Part shown: in pieces, positions 34,068 through 43,899 of the stretch
Position numbering within the stretch: the first letter of the stretch is position 1
How the letters are laid out: every line of letters starts with the position of its first letter
Origin: an uncultured Alphaproteobacteria bacterium
GTDB lineage: Bacteria > Pseudomonadota > Alphaproteobacteria > Rhodobacterales > Rhodobacteraceae
Direction: 5' to 3'
Assembly (NCBI GenBank): GCA_902537235.1
Contig: CACBAO010000003.1
Coordinates: 1-64,000, forward strand
DNA length: 64,000 bases
Notes under the pieces: model-generated
Database searches by the model: none
What the model was told of the DNA's origin: nothing
The model's input: the letters and a program-made list of their open reading frames with translations, nothing else
Translations under genes and position numbers: made by a program

Positions 34068-35040
34068 AACAATAAATCGGAACCAAATTAGAAAGCCTCT
34101 CTAATTTTTCCAAATCTGTTGTTTCATTACAGAATAAAACACGTTTGAACTCCTTTGAATTCGCTTGACCCTTAAATGCGCCCTTCAAATGTTTTAAAAT
34201 TCCTTTTATTTCCTTCCCTTCAGCCTGCTCTCGATTACAATACTCAATCATATTCCTAATGGCATCTTTCATACTTCTGATCTTTTCCTTTTGATCAAAA
34301 ATTTCACTGTCTACCTTCAATAATATTGATGGATTTTCATATGCTTCTCTTCCGATCATTACACCCGCAACTCGATTTTTCACACAAGATTTAATCTCTT
34401 TTAATTCGGTTAGCCCTCCATTTAAAATGATATCGAGTTCTGGAAAATTTTTTTGCATTTCATAAACTAAAGAATATTGGAGCGGAGGAATTGTCCTATT
34501 GTCTTTCGGGGACAGGCCGCGAAGTAGCGCTTTCCTAGCGTGTATGATAAACACGCTACAACCTGAGTTTGCCACCTTTGTTATAAATTCAGGCAGGACT
34601 TCATCAGGGTTTTGGTCATCAACGCCAATTCTTGACTTTACAGTTACTGGAATTTTTCCTGCCGAGCCTTTCATTGCTTCTACACAAGATCGAACTAAAT
34701 CAATTTTTTTCATGAGCGCAGCTCCGAAGTTTCCAGACTTCACTCTAGATGACGGGCATCCAACATTTAGGTTAACCTCATCATATCCAAAATCCACGGC
34801 TATCTTAGTGGCTTCAGATAGAAGCTTCGGATCATTTCCTCCTAGTTGGAGAGCGACTGGATGTTCAATAGGATTAAACTTCAAAAACCTTTCTCTTTCA
34901 CCAAAAATAATGGCTCTGTCGACAATCATTTCACTATATAACAAAGCGTGTTGAGACAATTGTCTGTGAAAGTATCTACAGTGCCTATCAGTGCAATCCA
35001 TCATAGGGGCAACACTTAGCAGTCTATTTAGGCTATCCAA
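34066..35040 (-). CDS. dusA: tRNA-dihydrouridine synthase A
   Basis: The 324-residue protein is a DusA-type flavoenzyme: LSVAPMMDCTDRHCRYFHR, LQLGGNDPKLLSEA, YDEVNLNVGCPSSRV with the catalytic Cys, MKKIDLVRS, VTVKSRIGVDD, IIHARKALLRGLSPKDNRTIPP and NGGLTELKEI. It reduces uridines in the D-loop of tRNA using FMN and NADPH. The start is TTG 35040, overlapping the PuuD-like gene's stop by 8 bases, with GAGAGAAG just upstream. Confidence 0.94.
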   Translation of the reverse strand: MDSLNRLLSVAPMMDCTDRHCRYFHRQLSQHALLYSEMIVDRAIIFGERERFLKFNPIEHPVALQLGGNDPKLLSEATKIAVDFGYDEVNLNVGCPSSRVKSGNFGAALMKKIDLVRSCVEAMKGSAGKIPVTVKSRIGVDDQNPDEVLPEFITKVANSGCSVFIIHARKALLRGLSPKDNRTIPPLQYSLVYEMQKNFPELDIILNGGLTELKEIKSCVKNRVAGVMIGREAYENPSILLKVDSEIFDQKEKIRSMKDAIRNMIEYCNREQAEGKEIKGILKHLKGAFKGQANSKEFKRVLFCNETTDLEKLERLSNLVPIYC

Positions 35041-35803
35041 CTAACTTCTCTCTGCTGCTAGCAAAAGTTTCGTTTTTTAATGCATCGCGAAAAGCTGAGA
35101 ACAACTTCACTGAATTCTCATCTCTCGACGCCTGCCACTCAGGATGCCATTGCACAGCCAGACAAAATCCCTTTGCTCCATTAATTGATATAGCTTCAGG
35201 TGTGCCATCAGGTGCGAAGCCATCTATTGACACCCTCTGTCCTGGTTGGTCGATACCCTGTCCGTGTAACGAATTAACATTAATCTCTTTTTTACAAAAT
35301 ATCTCCTCAAAAATACTACCGGGCAAAAAAGTTACCTTATGTCTAAGTGCAAATTTTTGTTCCAAAGTGCCATCCGGTGGCATTCTGTGGTTAATCCTAC
35401 CAGGTAAATCACGTATTTCAGGATGTAAAGAGCCTCCAAAGGCTACATTAAATTCTTGAAAGCCTCTACATATACCTAGGATAGGTTTTCCAATTCTTTC
35501 ACATTCCTTTATGAGAGGAATTACAACTTGATCTCTTCCCAAATCAAATTCCCCATGCTGTTTAGTTGCTTTTTGTCCATAAAATTTAGGATGAACATTT
35601 GGGCGCCCTCCCGTAAAGATAAAGCCATGACAGATGCTTATTAGTTCTTCAGTAGTAGCGTTTTTTGGTACCCCTGGCACTACCAGCGAAATAGCGTTAC
35701 AGATTTCCATAATTGGCTCTATATTCATTAAACCCGTTGATTGAGCCGGATAGGTGTCATTGATTAAGTGCGAATTTCCTATTATGCCTACAATTGGCTT
35801 CAA
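35033..35803 (-). CDS. Class I glutamine amidotransferase-like peptidase (PuuD type)
   Basis: The 256-residue product from TTG 35803 begins MKPIVGIIGNSHLINDTYPAQ, typical of gamma-glutamyl-GABA hydrolase (PuuD). The nucleophile Cys is in ILGICRGFQEFNVAFGG, and the catalytic His is in CLAVQWHPEWQ. The family cleaves gamma-glutamyl amides in polyamine catabolism; the true substrate here is uncertain as no other puu genes are near. A GGAG site precedes TTG 35803; a further TTG at 35815 is possible. It overlaps dusA by 8 bases and is divergent from pepN. Confidence 0.85.
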   Translation of the reverse strand: MKPIVGIIGNSHLINDTYPAQSTGLMNIEPIMEICNAISLVVPGVPKNATTEELISICHGFIFTGGRPNVHPKFYGQKATKQHGEFDLGRDQVVIPLIKECERIGKPILGICRGFQEFNVAFGGSLHPEIRDLPGRINHRMPPDGTLEQKFALRHKVTFLPGSIFEEIFCKKEINVNSLHGQGIDQPGQRVSIDGFAPDGTPEAISINGAKGFCLAVQWHPEWQASRDENSVKLFSAFRDALKNETFASSREKLVG

Positions 35804-35904
35804 TATATTCTCCAAAGCATGGTATCAAATAGCTTAATAACTATTTTTTTTAATAATCTCCGTTATCTATTAAAACATATAGTTGGATAAGTCAAAGTCG
35901 ACAT

Positions 35905-35912
35905 AAAGGAGG
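35905..35912 (+). promoter_or_regulatory. Strong Shine-Dalgarno site of pepN
   Basis: AAAGGAGG, near-perfect complement to the 16S rRNA 3' end, lies 4 bases before the GTG at 35917 and fixes that codon as the start of pepN. Confidence 0.7.
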
Positions 35913-35916
35913 CGTC

Positions 35917-38475
35917 GTGGCTGAAGTTAAATATAAACTACTTAAAGACTACGCGCCACCCATTTATAGGCAGCAGTCTGTTTCACTGGAATTTTTCTTG
36001 GACCCTAAAAAAACAATCCTTAAATCTAAGATTCAATTTTCACATGATAATGGCATACCAACAGATTTAATTCTGCAGGGAGAAAATATTCAATTGAGTG
36101 ATCTTAAAATAGATGGCAAAAAGATTGGGTTAGATCATCTTACTTTCGGGAAGCATACACTAATTATTCCCAAAAAATTTCTTGACCCAAAAGACTTTCA
36201 CGTTGAGATGGAAAATATTCTTAATCCATCAACAAATAAAACCTTAGAGGGACTATATTTATCCGAGGATATTTTCGTAACACAATGTGAGCCTGAAGGA
36301 TTCAGAAAGATCTGCTATTCTCTTGATCGTCCAGATGTGCTTTCTACATACACAGTAAGAATACATGGACCATATGCTCACATGTTATCTAATGGAAACC
36401 CGATAACAATTTCAAATAATTACTCCGAATGGTGCGATCCATTCCCAAAACCGAGCTATCTTTTTGCACTGGTAGCAGGTGATCTAATATTTGACGAAGA
36501 AACTTTTATAACTTTATCTGGCAAAAGTGTAACAATAAAAATTTTTCATAAAAGGGAACACTTTGGCAAAGTAAAACATGCTCTTATTTGCATTAAAAAA
36601 GCGATGGCGTGGGACGAGATTAATTATAACCGTGAGTATGATCTCGATGTTTTTAATATAGTGGCTGTCGATGACTTTAATGCGGGAGCAATGGAAAATA
36701 AAGGCCTTAATATTTTCAATTCCAAATACATACTTTATGATAACGATACTTCTACAGACTCGGACTATGCTCTTACAGAAGCAATAATAGCACATGAATA
36801 TTTCCATAACTGGACTGGTAATAGAGTAACATGCCGTGATTGGTTCCAACTATGTTTGAAAGAAGGGCTCACTGTTTTTCGTGAGCAAGAATACATGGAA
36901 GACCAATTAGAGAAAGAAATTTCCCGTATAAATCAAACAGATTTCCTAATTAAGAACCAATTTAAAGAGGACGCAGGACCACTTTCGCATTCTGCTAGAC
37001 CAACAAAGTACATTGAAATAAATAATTTTTACACGGCTACAGTATATGAAAAAAGTGCAGAAATAATAAGAATGCTCAAAAAAATTATTGGAAGAGAAAA
37101 GTTTTTAGAAGGAATGGCTCATTTTTTTAAAAATCAAGATGGGTGCGCATGTACGCTAGAGGATTTTCAAAAAGATTTTGAACTTGTTTTAAACAAAAAT
37201 TTAGAAAAATTTTTTAAATGGTTCCATGAACCAGGCACGCCAAAGTTAGTTGTTTCTGAAAAATTTGTTGGCAAGAATTACAAAGTGGCATTTAGACAAG
37301 AAAAGCCAATAAATCATGGAAAATATTCAAATAAAGTTATCCCAATAACTTATAAGATTTTAAACAGTAACGGATATTTTTTACAGGCAGAGAAAACACT
37401 CGTACTTGATAAAAAAACATCTTCAATTGAATTAAATAACCTAAGCGAAAAACCAGCCATTTCTCTATTGAATTCCTTTTCTGCTCCAGTCGTGGTTGAA
37501 TTTAGACAATCGATTAATGATTTATTTACAATTTTGGAGTTTGAAACAGATTTCACAAGCGTGTGGATGACAAAAAAGAAACTCGACTATATAGTTTTGG
37601 AAAAAATAGCTTCTGATCAACCCAATGTAGCAAATGTTATCTCAAGAATTTATAAAATTCTCATAAATAAAATGAATACACGTTCACTACTTGCAAAGCT
37701 TCTTGAACCACTCAATGATAATGAGTACTTCTCTAGGTTATTACAAACAACCAAACCTGATCCAAAAGCCATGCAAACAGAGCTCCGAAAATACGATGAT
37801 TTATATAAGAGATATTTTAAGGATTTTTCTATAACTTACTTTAAGCATTTTATACACAACAGGCAATATTTGAGAGAAAATTCAAATTACCAAGAAAGAT
37901 CGTTAGCATGTGCATTAATATTTTTAAATAGAGGCACAAATTTCCTTGATAATTTTCTCGATATAATCTTTGATGCTTCGAATAATATGAGCTTAAAGGT
38001 TTCGTGCCTAATTAATTACATCAGCAGAAATGATAAAGAAGAAAATATAAAAAGATTCTATCTACAGTATGGGAAGGACAATGCGCTATTGAATAAGTGG
38101 TTTGCTACCCAAATACAATATTCAACCCCTAAATTGGCTTTAGATCGACTACGCGAGCTGACAAAGCATACCGATTTCAACATGTTTAACCCCAATAACT
38201 TCCATAGCGTGATTGGAACTTTTGCAAAAAAAAATTTCCATGCTTTCCATCAAGAAGATGGGTGTGGATATAATGAAATAGCAGATTGGATAAAAAAAAT
38301 TGATCCAGAAAATCCCCAAATTGCTGCAAGTACTACTAAGGCTTTTGAGCAAATCAAATTCTTACCCAACATTTACAGGGTAAAAGCGAAAGCTACTTTA
38401 AATGCTCTTTCAGAAGGCGATAACCTCTCAAAAGACACTTCTGAAATACTTAACAAGATTGAGGCATCTTTATAA
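35917..38475 (+). CDS. pepN: Aminopeptidase N
   Basis: The 852-residue protein is an M1 zinc aminopeptidase. The exopeptidase motif GAMEN is at residues 257-261 and the zinc motif HEYFHNWTGNR at 293-303, with the third ligand Glu in LCLKEGLTVFREQEY. The proteobacterial PepN layout (catalytic domain, then a helical C-terminal domain) is complete. It trims N-terminal residues from peptides in the cytosol. The GTG start is supported by AAAGGAGG. Confidence 0.96.
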   Translation: MAEVKYKLLKDYAPPIYRQQSVSLEFFLDPKKTILKSKIQFSHDNGIPTDLILQGENIQLSDLKIDGKKIGLDHLTFGKHTLIIPKKFLDPKDFHVEMENILNPSTNKTLEGLYLSEDIFVTQCEPEGFRKICYSLDRPDVLSTYTVRIHGPYAHMLSNGNPITISNNYSEWCDPFPKPSYLFALVAGDLIFDEETFITLSGKSVTIKIFHKREHFGKVKHALICIKKAMAWDEINYNREYDLDVFNIVAVDDFNAGAMENKGLNIFNSKYILYDNDTSTDSDYALTEAIIAHEYFHNWTGNRVTCRDWFQLCLKEGLTVFREQEYMEDQLEKEISRINQTDFLIKNQFKEDAGPLSHSARPTKYIEINNFYTATVYEKSAEIIRMLKKIIGREKFLEGMAHFFKNQDGCACTLEDFQKDFELVLNKNLEKFFKWFHEPGTPKLVVSEKFVGKNYKVAFRQEKPINHGKYSNKVIPITYKILNSNGYFLQAEKTLVLDKKTSSIELNNLSEKPAISLLNSFSAPVVVEFRQSINDLFTILEFETDFTSVWMTKKKLDYIVLEKIASDQPNVANVISRIYKILINKMNTRSLLAKLLEPLNDNEYFSRLLQTTKPDPKAMQTELRKYDDLYKRYFKDFSITYFKHFIHNRQYLRENSNYQERSLACALIFLNRGTNFLDNFLDIIFDASNNMSLKVSCLINYISRNDKEENIKRFYLQYGKDNALLNKWFATQIQYSTPKLALDRLRELTKHTDFNMFNPNNFHSVIGTFAKKNFHAFHQEDGCGYNEIADWIKKIDPENPQIAASTTKAFEQIKFLPNIYRVKAKATLNALSEGDNLSKDTSEILNKIEASL

Positions 38476-38538
38476 TATTTTTTATTGATTATAATAATAG
38501 GTTTAGATACTGATTGCGTAGAGAAGCAAAGAAAAAAA

Positions 38539-40038
38539 ATGAACATAGAAAAGTCACAGTTAATAAGAGGAGCAAAGAGCGATTTCGTTTTTGTTATAGG
38601 GTTAGAAGTTCATGCTCAAGTTAGATCAAAATCTAAACTATTTTCAAGTGCTTCAACCCAGTTTGGCGCTGAACCAAACTCTAACGTAAGCTTTATAGAT
38701 GCTGGTATGCCTGGCATGCTACCTGTAGTAAATTCATTTTGCATCGAGCAGGCAGTAAAAACTGGTCTCGGAATAAATGCAGAAATTAATCTCATTTCAA
38801 GATTCGATAGAAAGAACTACTTCTACCCTGATTTGCCGCAAGGTTACCAAATTAGCCAGTTATATGAACCTATCATTGGAAAAGGAAAAATATCGATTCA
38901 ATCTGAGGAAAAACTGCAGAAGGAGATAGGGATAGAGCGAATTCACCTTGAACAAGATGCAGGAAAGTCTATACATGATATGGATCCAACCACCAGTTTT
39001 GTTGATTTGAACAGAACCGGGATTGCACTAATGGAAATTGTTTCAAAACCTGAAATCAATAGTCCCTTCGAAGCTGTAGAATACATAAAAAAATTAAGAT
39101 TGATAATGAAGTACCTTGGGACATGCGACGGTAATATGCAAGAAGGGTCCTTGAGGGCGGACGTAAATGTTTCAGTTTGTGAGGTTAACACTTTTCAAAG
39201 TTTTATAGAAACGGGTAATTATGGCTTACTTGGGACAAGGTGTGAAATAAAGAATATGAACTCACTGAAGTTCATACAACAAGCAATAAATTTTGAAGCT
39301 CGAAGACAAATAAAACTTATAGAGTCTGGAAATCAAGTTGACCAAGAGACGAGGCTCTATGACCCAAGCAAGAACGAAACTCGTCCCTTAAGAAGTAAAG
39401 AGGATGCTCATGATTACCGATATTTCCCTTGTCCCGACTTATTAAAAATCGTGTTAGAGAAAGAGTGGGTTGATAAAATTCGAGACTCCTTACCTGAATT
39501 ACCTGACCAGAAGCAACTAAGATTTATCAACGACTTCAATATAACTCCTTATGATGCAGAGGTAATAATTGCCGAGCAATCAACAGCAACATTTTTTGAA
39601 GCCATAGCAACAAATACGGATGGAAAAATAGCAGCAAACTTACTTATAAATGAATTATTCGGACGCCTAAATAAGGATAATTTACCTTTTAAAAAAAACC
39701 CAATTACAGTCAATCAGATGAGAGAATTAATAAATCTTATAAAGTCAGATCAAATCTCAAGTAAAGGAGCTAAGGAGATTTTTGATCACATCTGGAGATC
39801 TGGAGGTGATCCAGCAGAGCTAGTTGATAAGTTAGAACTTCGACAAGTACAAGATAACAGCCTTATAGAAAAGATAGTCGAAGAAGTGATAACAGAAAAT
39901 CCACAGCAGGTAAACAACGTTAAAAGCAATCCCAAGTTGATTGGCTGGTTTGTTGGTCAAGTAATGAAGAAATCTAAAGGGAAAGCAGACCCAAAAATCA
40001 TAAATAAAATTGTGAACATGAAAATAAACCGATCATAA
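38539..40038 (+). CDS. gatB: Aspartyl/glutamyl-tRNA(Asn/Gln) amidotransferase subunit B
   Basis: From ATG 38539 the product is 499 residues. FVIGLEVHAQVRSKSKLFSS, YPDLPQGYQISQLYEP, DPTTSFVDLNRTGIALMEIVS, EGSLRADVNVSV, GTRCEIKNMNS and DYRYFPCPDL identify GatB, and the C-terminal YqeY-like tail is present. GatCAB amidates misacylated Glu-tRNA(Gln) and Asp-tRNA(Asn). gatA and gatC are not here. A TTG at 38485 would add 18 unconserved residues; ATG 38539 leaves 17 residues before the first conserved block. Confidence 0.95.
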   Translation: MNIEKSQLIRGAKSDFVFVIGLEVHAQVRSKSKLFSSASTQFGAEPNSNVSFIDAGMPGMLPVVNSFCIEQAVKTGLGINAEINLISRFDRKNYFYPDLPQGYQISQLYEPIIGKGKISIQSEEKLQKEIGIERIHLEQDAGKSIHDMDPTTSFVDLNRTGIALMEIVSKPEINSPFEAVEYIKKLRLIMKYLGTCDGNMQEGSLRADVNVSVCEVNTFQSFIETGNYGLLGTRCEIKNMNSLKFIQQAINFEARRQIKLIESGNQVDQETRLYDPSKNETRPLRSKEDAHDYRYFPCPDLLKIVLEKEWVDKIRDSLPELPDQKQLRFINDFNITPYDAEVIIAEQSTATFFEAIATNTDGKIAANLLINELFGRLNKDNLPFKKNPITVNQMRELINLIKSDQISSKGAKEIFDHIWRSGGDPAELVDKLELRQVQDNSLIEKIVEEVITENPQQVNNVKSNPKLIGWFVGQVMKKSKGKADPKIINKIVNMKINRS

Positions 40039-40056
40039 AAGATATCAACCTCCATC

Positions 40057-40311
40057 TTATTGAAATCTTATTGATAGTGCATGAATATTCTGCATTATGC
40101 TAGAACCCAAAGCCTTATGAATAGCTCTCTCTCGAGATAACCTAGACATTTTTTCAAATATTTGTGCGCTTATTAATATTTTAAAGTGAGTTTGAGTACC
40201 CTCCTTAAAACCTGCATGACCGCGATGCAATTCACTTTCGTCAATAACTTCCAAAAAAACGGGATCAAAATTTTCTCGTAATAATTTATCTATTTTGTGA
40301 ACATAATTCAT
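40057..40311 (-). CDS. BolA-family protein
   Basis: The 84-residue protein matches the BolA fold: an N-terminal helix (VHKIDKLLRENFDPVFLEVIDES), the HRGH-type segment LHRGHAGFKEGTQTHFKILISA, and a second helix with ERAIHKALGSSIMQNIHALSI. The conserved His in the last part can bind a glutaredoxin-bridged Fe-S cluster. It lies divergently next to dnaJ-cobS-cobT, as in other alphaproteobacteria. Its stop is 19 bases from the gatB stop on the opposite strand. Confidence 0.9.
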   Translation of the reverse strand: MNYVHKIDKLLRENFDPVFLEVIDESELHRGHAGFKEGTQTHFKILISAQIFEKMSRLSRERAIHKALGSSIMQNIHALSIRFQ

Positions 40312-40401
40312 ATATTTTATCCAAAAGATTTAAGTTTTTCCTTGGCTATATTTATAATGTCACTATTGTATATAATTCAATATTTATAACAGAAAATCGA
40401 C

Positions 40402-41046
40402 ATGCAAAATAAATCTTTCCTTGATTTCGATATATCCGTATCTGCGGACAAAAAAAGGCGGTCTAAGAAAAATTCATCCGCGGGAGGATTTGAGTCGTCT
40501 ATAAGGACTTGTGAGGTAGATGGTTGTTCTGAAGAAGCGAAGTATAGAGCTCCTAAATCACCAAAAGATTTAGAGAATTTTCATTGGTTTTGCCTGAAGC
40601 ACGTAAAGGAGTATAACACAAGTTGGAACTACTTTAAAAATCACTCAGAAGAGGAGTTTGAAACAGAGTTAAATCTGTCAAAGACGTGGGGAAGAAAAAC
40701 AAAGCCGTTTGGTTCGAAGGCATCATCAAATAGAACCCATGCTGACGGAAACTCCAGACTTAGGTTCGGGATAGAAGATCCCTATGGATTTATTGATGCT
40801 CTAGGAAACAAAGAGACTGCCGCTGTAGGTATGAAAAAAAGACTTAATCATTCAGAACAGAAAGCTCTATCGATACTGGGCGCAACAGAGCTCATGACAA
40901 AAGACGAGATAAGGAAACTTTATAAAGTTTTAATTAAAGATTTGCATCCTGATACAAATGATGGGAAAAGAGATGATGAAGAAAGAATGACAGAAGTGGT
41001 TTGGGCGTGGGATCAAATAAGAAATAGCAAACGATTTTCCGGTTAA
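40402..41046 (+). CDS. J-domain protein
   Basis: The 214-residue protein has its J domain at the C-terminus (about residues 155-212): EQKALSILGA, EIRKLYKVLIKDLHPDTNDG with the HPD motif, and MTEVVWAWDQIRNSKRF. The N-terminal part carries CEVDGCSEEAKYRAPKS and FCLKHVKEYN, a possible Cys/His metal site. It should stimulate a DnaK-type Hsp70. Position between bolA and cobS is conserved in alphaproteobacteria. Confidence 0.88.
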   Translation: MQNKSFLDFDISVSADKKRRSKKNSSAGGFESSIRTCEVDGCSEEAKYRAPKSPKDLENFHWFCLKHVKEYNTSWNYFKNHSEEEFETELNLSKTWGRKTKPFGSKASSNRTHADGNSRLRFGIEDPYGFIDALGNKETAAVGMKKRLNHSEQKALSILGATELMTKDEIRKLYKVLIKDLHPDTNDGKRDDEERMTEVVWAWDQIRNSKRFSG

Positions 41047-41087
41047 GCAACATCAGCTCTGAAATATATATTATATAAGGATCCATA

Positions 41088-42062
41088 ATGACAAAAGAAA
41101 ATATTCCAATGAAAAAAGTTGATGTGGCGGAAGTCTTTGGAATAGATACTAAAATGGAAGTTCTTGCATTTGAAACACCGACAGAGAGAGTGCCTGAAGT
41201 GGAAAAGTCCTATGTATTTGATAATGATACTACTTTGTCAATACTGGCGGGATTTTCAAAAAACAGAAGAGTAATGGTACAGGGGTATCATGGGACAGGA
41301 AAATCCACCCACATTGAGCAGGTTGCTGCTAGATTAAACTGGCCTTGCGTTCGAGTTAACTTAGATAGCCACATTAGCCGTATAGATCTTATTGGAAAAG
41401 ATGCAATTAAACTAAAAGAGGGCAAGCAAATAACTGAATTTCAAGAAGGGATCCTTCCATGGGCCTTGAGGAACCCTTCTGCTTTAGTGTTTGATGAATA
41501 TGATGCTGGTAGACCAGACGTTATGTTTGTAATACAGAGAGTTTTAGAGACTGAGGGCAAATTAACACTATTAGATCAAAATGAAGTGATAAAACCGCAT
41601 CCTTTTTTTAGACTGTTTGCTACCGCCAACACCGTTGGACTGGGCGATACAACTGGACTTTATCACGGAACTCAGCAAATAAATCAAGGTCAAATGGATC
41701 GGTGGTCCCTAGTCGTAACTCTAAATTACCTCAAGAATGAAGTAGAAGAAGAAATAGTAATAGCAAACTGCCCAGAATATAGTAGTGACGAGCAAAGAAA
41801 AGATATTAAAAAGATGGTCTTAGTTGCCGAATTGACACGAAAAGCATTCATCGGGGGAGATATATCCACTGTTATGTCTCCAAGAACTGTCATAGCTTGG
41901 GCTCAAAATACACTAATTTTTAATGATATAGCTTTTGCTTTCAGAATGAGTTTTTTAAATAAGTGTGATGAATTGGAGAGGCCAACCGTTTCTGAATTCT
42001 TCCAACGTTGTTTCGATATTGAACTTCCGGAAAGCATCTTGTTGAAAGCTGTCTCAGAATAA
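41088..42062 (+). CDS. cobS: Cobaltochelatase subunit CobS
   Basis: The 324-residue protein is a MoxR-class AAA+ ATPase. Walker [11 protein letters not shown] is at about residues 66-75, [19 protein letters not shown] follows, Walker B is [13 protein letters not shown], and [31 protein letters not shown] is highly characteristic of CobS. With CobT and CobN it inserts cobalt into hydrogenobyrinic acid a,c-diamide in aerobic B12 synthesis. cobN is not in the window. cobT starts one base after its stop. Confidence 0.94.
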   Translation: MTKENIPMKKVDVAEVFGIDTKMEVLAFETPTERVPEVEKSYVFDNDTTLSILAGFSKNRRVMVQGYHGTGKSTHIEQVAARLNWPCVRVNLDSHISRIDLIGKDAIKLKEGKQITEFQEGILPWALRNPSALVFDEYDAGRPDVMFVIQRVLETEGKLTLLDQNEVIKPHPFFRLFATANTVGLGDTTGLYHGTQQINQGQMDRWSLVVTLNYLKNEVEEEIVIANCPEYSSDEQRKDIKKMVLVAELTRKAFIGGDISTVMSPRTVIAWAQNTLIFNDIAFAFRMSFLNKCDELERPTVSEFFQRCFDIELPESILLKAVSE

Positions 42063-42063
42063 A

Positions 42064-43899
42064 ATGAACGGAGAAAAAAAATCTGAGGTATCTGAAGGTA
42101 TCAAGAAGTCAATATCGGAAACAACTCGAGCTATTTCTGGTAATGAAACTCTTAAAATAAAATTCTCCGCAGACCCCAGTGGCGATTACGGCGAGGTAAT
42201 AAAGCTTCCTCAAATAAGCAAAGAACCATCTGAATTGGAAATATTAAAAGTCAGGGGTACAGCAGATTCTTTAGCTTTACAGGCAAGATTTAAAAACGAA
42301 GAGACATTTTCAAAATATGACCCAACTGGTGAACAAGCAAAAGAAATATACCATGAACTAGAAATAGCGAGATGTGAATTACTTGGAGAGAAATATTATC
42401 CAGGTTCAAAGAGAAATATTTGGCAAAAAACAAAAGTAGAGGCATCGGACTATTCAGGTAAAAGCGTTATTAGAGATCAGGAAGAAAATATTTCACAGCT
42501 CGCTAGATATTTCATAAAGCGTCAACTATCTGATATGGATTTACCTTCTGAAGCATCTCAACTCTTGGATGCCAGGGAAATCTTTGAGAGCTTATCTAAT
42601 AGCCCAGAATTCAGTAAGACTGAGGACATCTTTGATCAAGAGAAATTTGCTCTTCTTAGTAGAAAATTGATTGAAAAACTTGGATATGGCGAACAGCTGG
42701 GAGAACTTGATGATGTCGAAAGTGATGTAGACGAGAATAACCCAGAAGAACTAGAACAAGAAGAGGCTGGGCAAGGATCGGATAACGAGGAAGATGATAA
42801 TTCGGAAAATAGTGAACTGGATGATGGAGAATCACAACAAAGTACAAGTGCTGATGCTCACATAGACGATAGTCAGGTTGATGAAACTATTGAAGGCGAG
42901 GACCAGAGTGAAAACCAAATTACCCCAAATATTCAAGGTGCCCAAACTAAAGAAGCACATTACCAAGTATTTGACGCAACTAGCGATGAAGAAATTAATG
43001 CAAATAAACTTGCAGATGTAGCTGAATTAGAAAAATTGAGAGAATACTTAGATCAGCAGCTAGATAGTCTAAGGGGTGCTGTATCTCGTCTGGCTAATAA
43101 GCTTCAGAGAAGACTACAAGCTAAACAAAATAGAACGTGGAAATTTGATCTAGAGGAAGGCCTTTTAGATGCAGCAAAGCTCTCGCGAATAGTCTTGAAT
43201 CCGACCACACCACTTAGCTTTAAACAAGAAAGCAGTACGAACTTTAAAGATACTATAGTCTCTTTGTTGATTGATAACTCGGGTTCAATGCGAGGGAGAC
43301 CAATATCCATAGCGGCTATATCGACTGAAATATTAGCCAAGACGCTAGAAAGGTGTAATGTTAAGTGTGAAATATTAGGATTTACTACCAAGGCGTGGAA
43401 GGGAGGGCATTCTAGAGAAAAATGGTTGTCCCTTGGTCGGCCAAAGAATCCGGGCCGACTTAATGACCTTAGACATATTATATATAAAAATGCTGATGAG
43501 CCCTGGAGAAGAGCAAAGTTAAATCTTGGTTTAATGATGAAAGAAGGGCTATTGAAAGAAAATATTGATGGAGAAGCATTGGAGTGGGCTCATAAGAGAC
43601 TTTTAAAGAGAGAAGAAAATCGGAAAATTTTGTTGGTTATATCTGATGGAGCGCCTGTAGATGACTCTACCTTATCTGTCAATCCTGCCAACTATTTAGA
43701 GAAACACCTCAGGCATGTTATAAATAAAATAGAGACAACCAATCGGGTACAGCTTCTTGCTATTGGAATTGGACATGATGTTACTAGGTACTACAAGACA
43801 GCTGTTACAATTACAGATGCTGAACAACTCGCTGGAGCAATGACAGAACAATTAGCAGATCTATTTGAGGAACAGAAAACAAACTTAGGAATTTCTTAA
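42064..43899 (+). CDS. cobT: Cobaltochelatase subunit CobT
   Basis: The 611-residue protein has the CobT layout: an N-terminal helical domain, a long acidic linker (about residues 215-285, mostly Asp, Glu, Asn, Ser), then a VWA domain with the MIDAS motif [11 protein letters not shown] near residue 401 and [12 protein letters not shown]. It forms the ring complex with CobS that powers cobalt insertion by CobN. It follows cobS directly and is followed without a gap by an aminopeptidase P gene. Confidence 0.94.
   Translation: MNGEKKSEVSEGIKKSISETTRAISGNETLKIKFSADPSGDYGEVIKLPQISKEPSELEILKVRGTADSLALQARFKNEETFSKYDPTGEQAKEIYHELEIARCELLGEKYYPGSKRNIWQKTKVEASDYSGKSVIRDQEENISQLARYFIKRQLSDMDLPSEASQLLDAREIFESLSNSPEFSKTEDIFDQEKFALLSRKLIEKLGYGEQLGELDDVESDVDENNPEELEQEEAGQGSDNEEDDNSENSELDDGESQQSTSADAHIDDSQVDETIEGEDQSENQITPNIQGAQTKEAHYQVFDATSDEEINANKLADVAELEKLREYLDQQLDSLRGAVSRLANKLQRRLQAKQNRTWKFDLEEGLLDAAKLSRIVLNPTTPLSFKQESSTNFKDTIVSLLIDNSGSMRGRPISIAAISTEILAKTLERCNVKCEILGFTTKAWKGGHSREKWLSLGRPKNPGRLNDLRHIIYKNADEPWRRAKLNLGLMMKEGLLKENIDGEALEWAHKRLLKREENRKILLVISDGAPVDDSTLSVNPANYLEKHLRHVINKIETTNRVQLLAIGIGHDVTRYYKTAVTITDAEQLAGAMTEQLADLFEEQKTNLGIS

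Noticed and set aside
34499-34954. Plus-strand open frame of 151 codons opposite dusA
   Set aside because: It is an antisense shadow of dusA with no domain features.
40037-40060. Hairpin AAGAT/ATCTT between gatB and bolA as a terminator
   Set aside because: The stem has five weak pairs, a ten-base loop and no T-run after it.
42700-42930. Acidic, repeat-like stretch in cobT as a tandem repeat
   Set aside because: It is a compositionally biased linker typical of CobT without a regular repeat unit.
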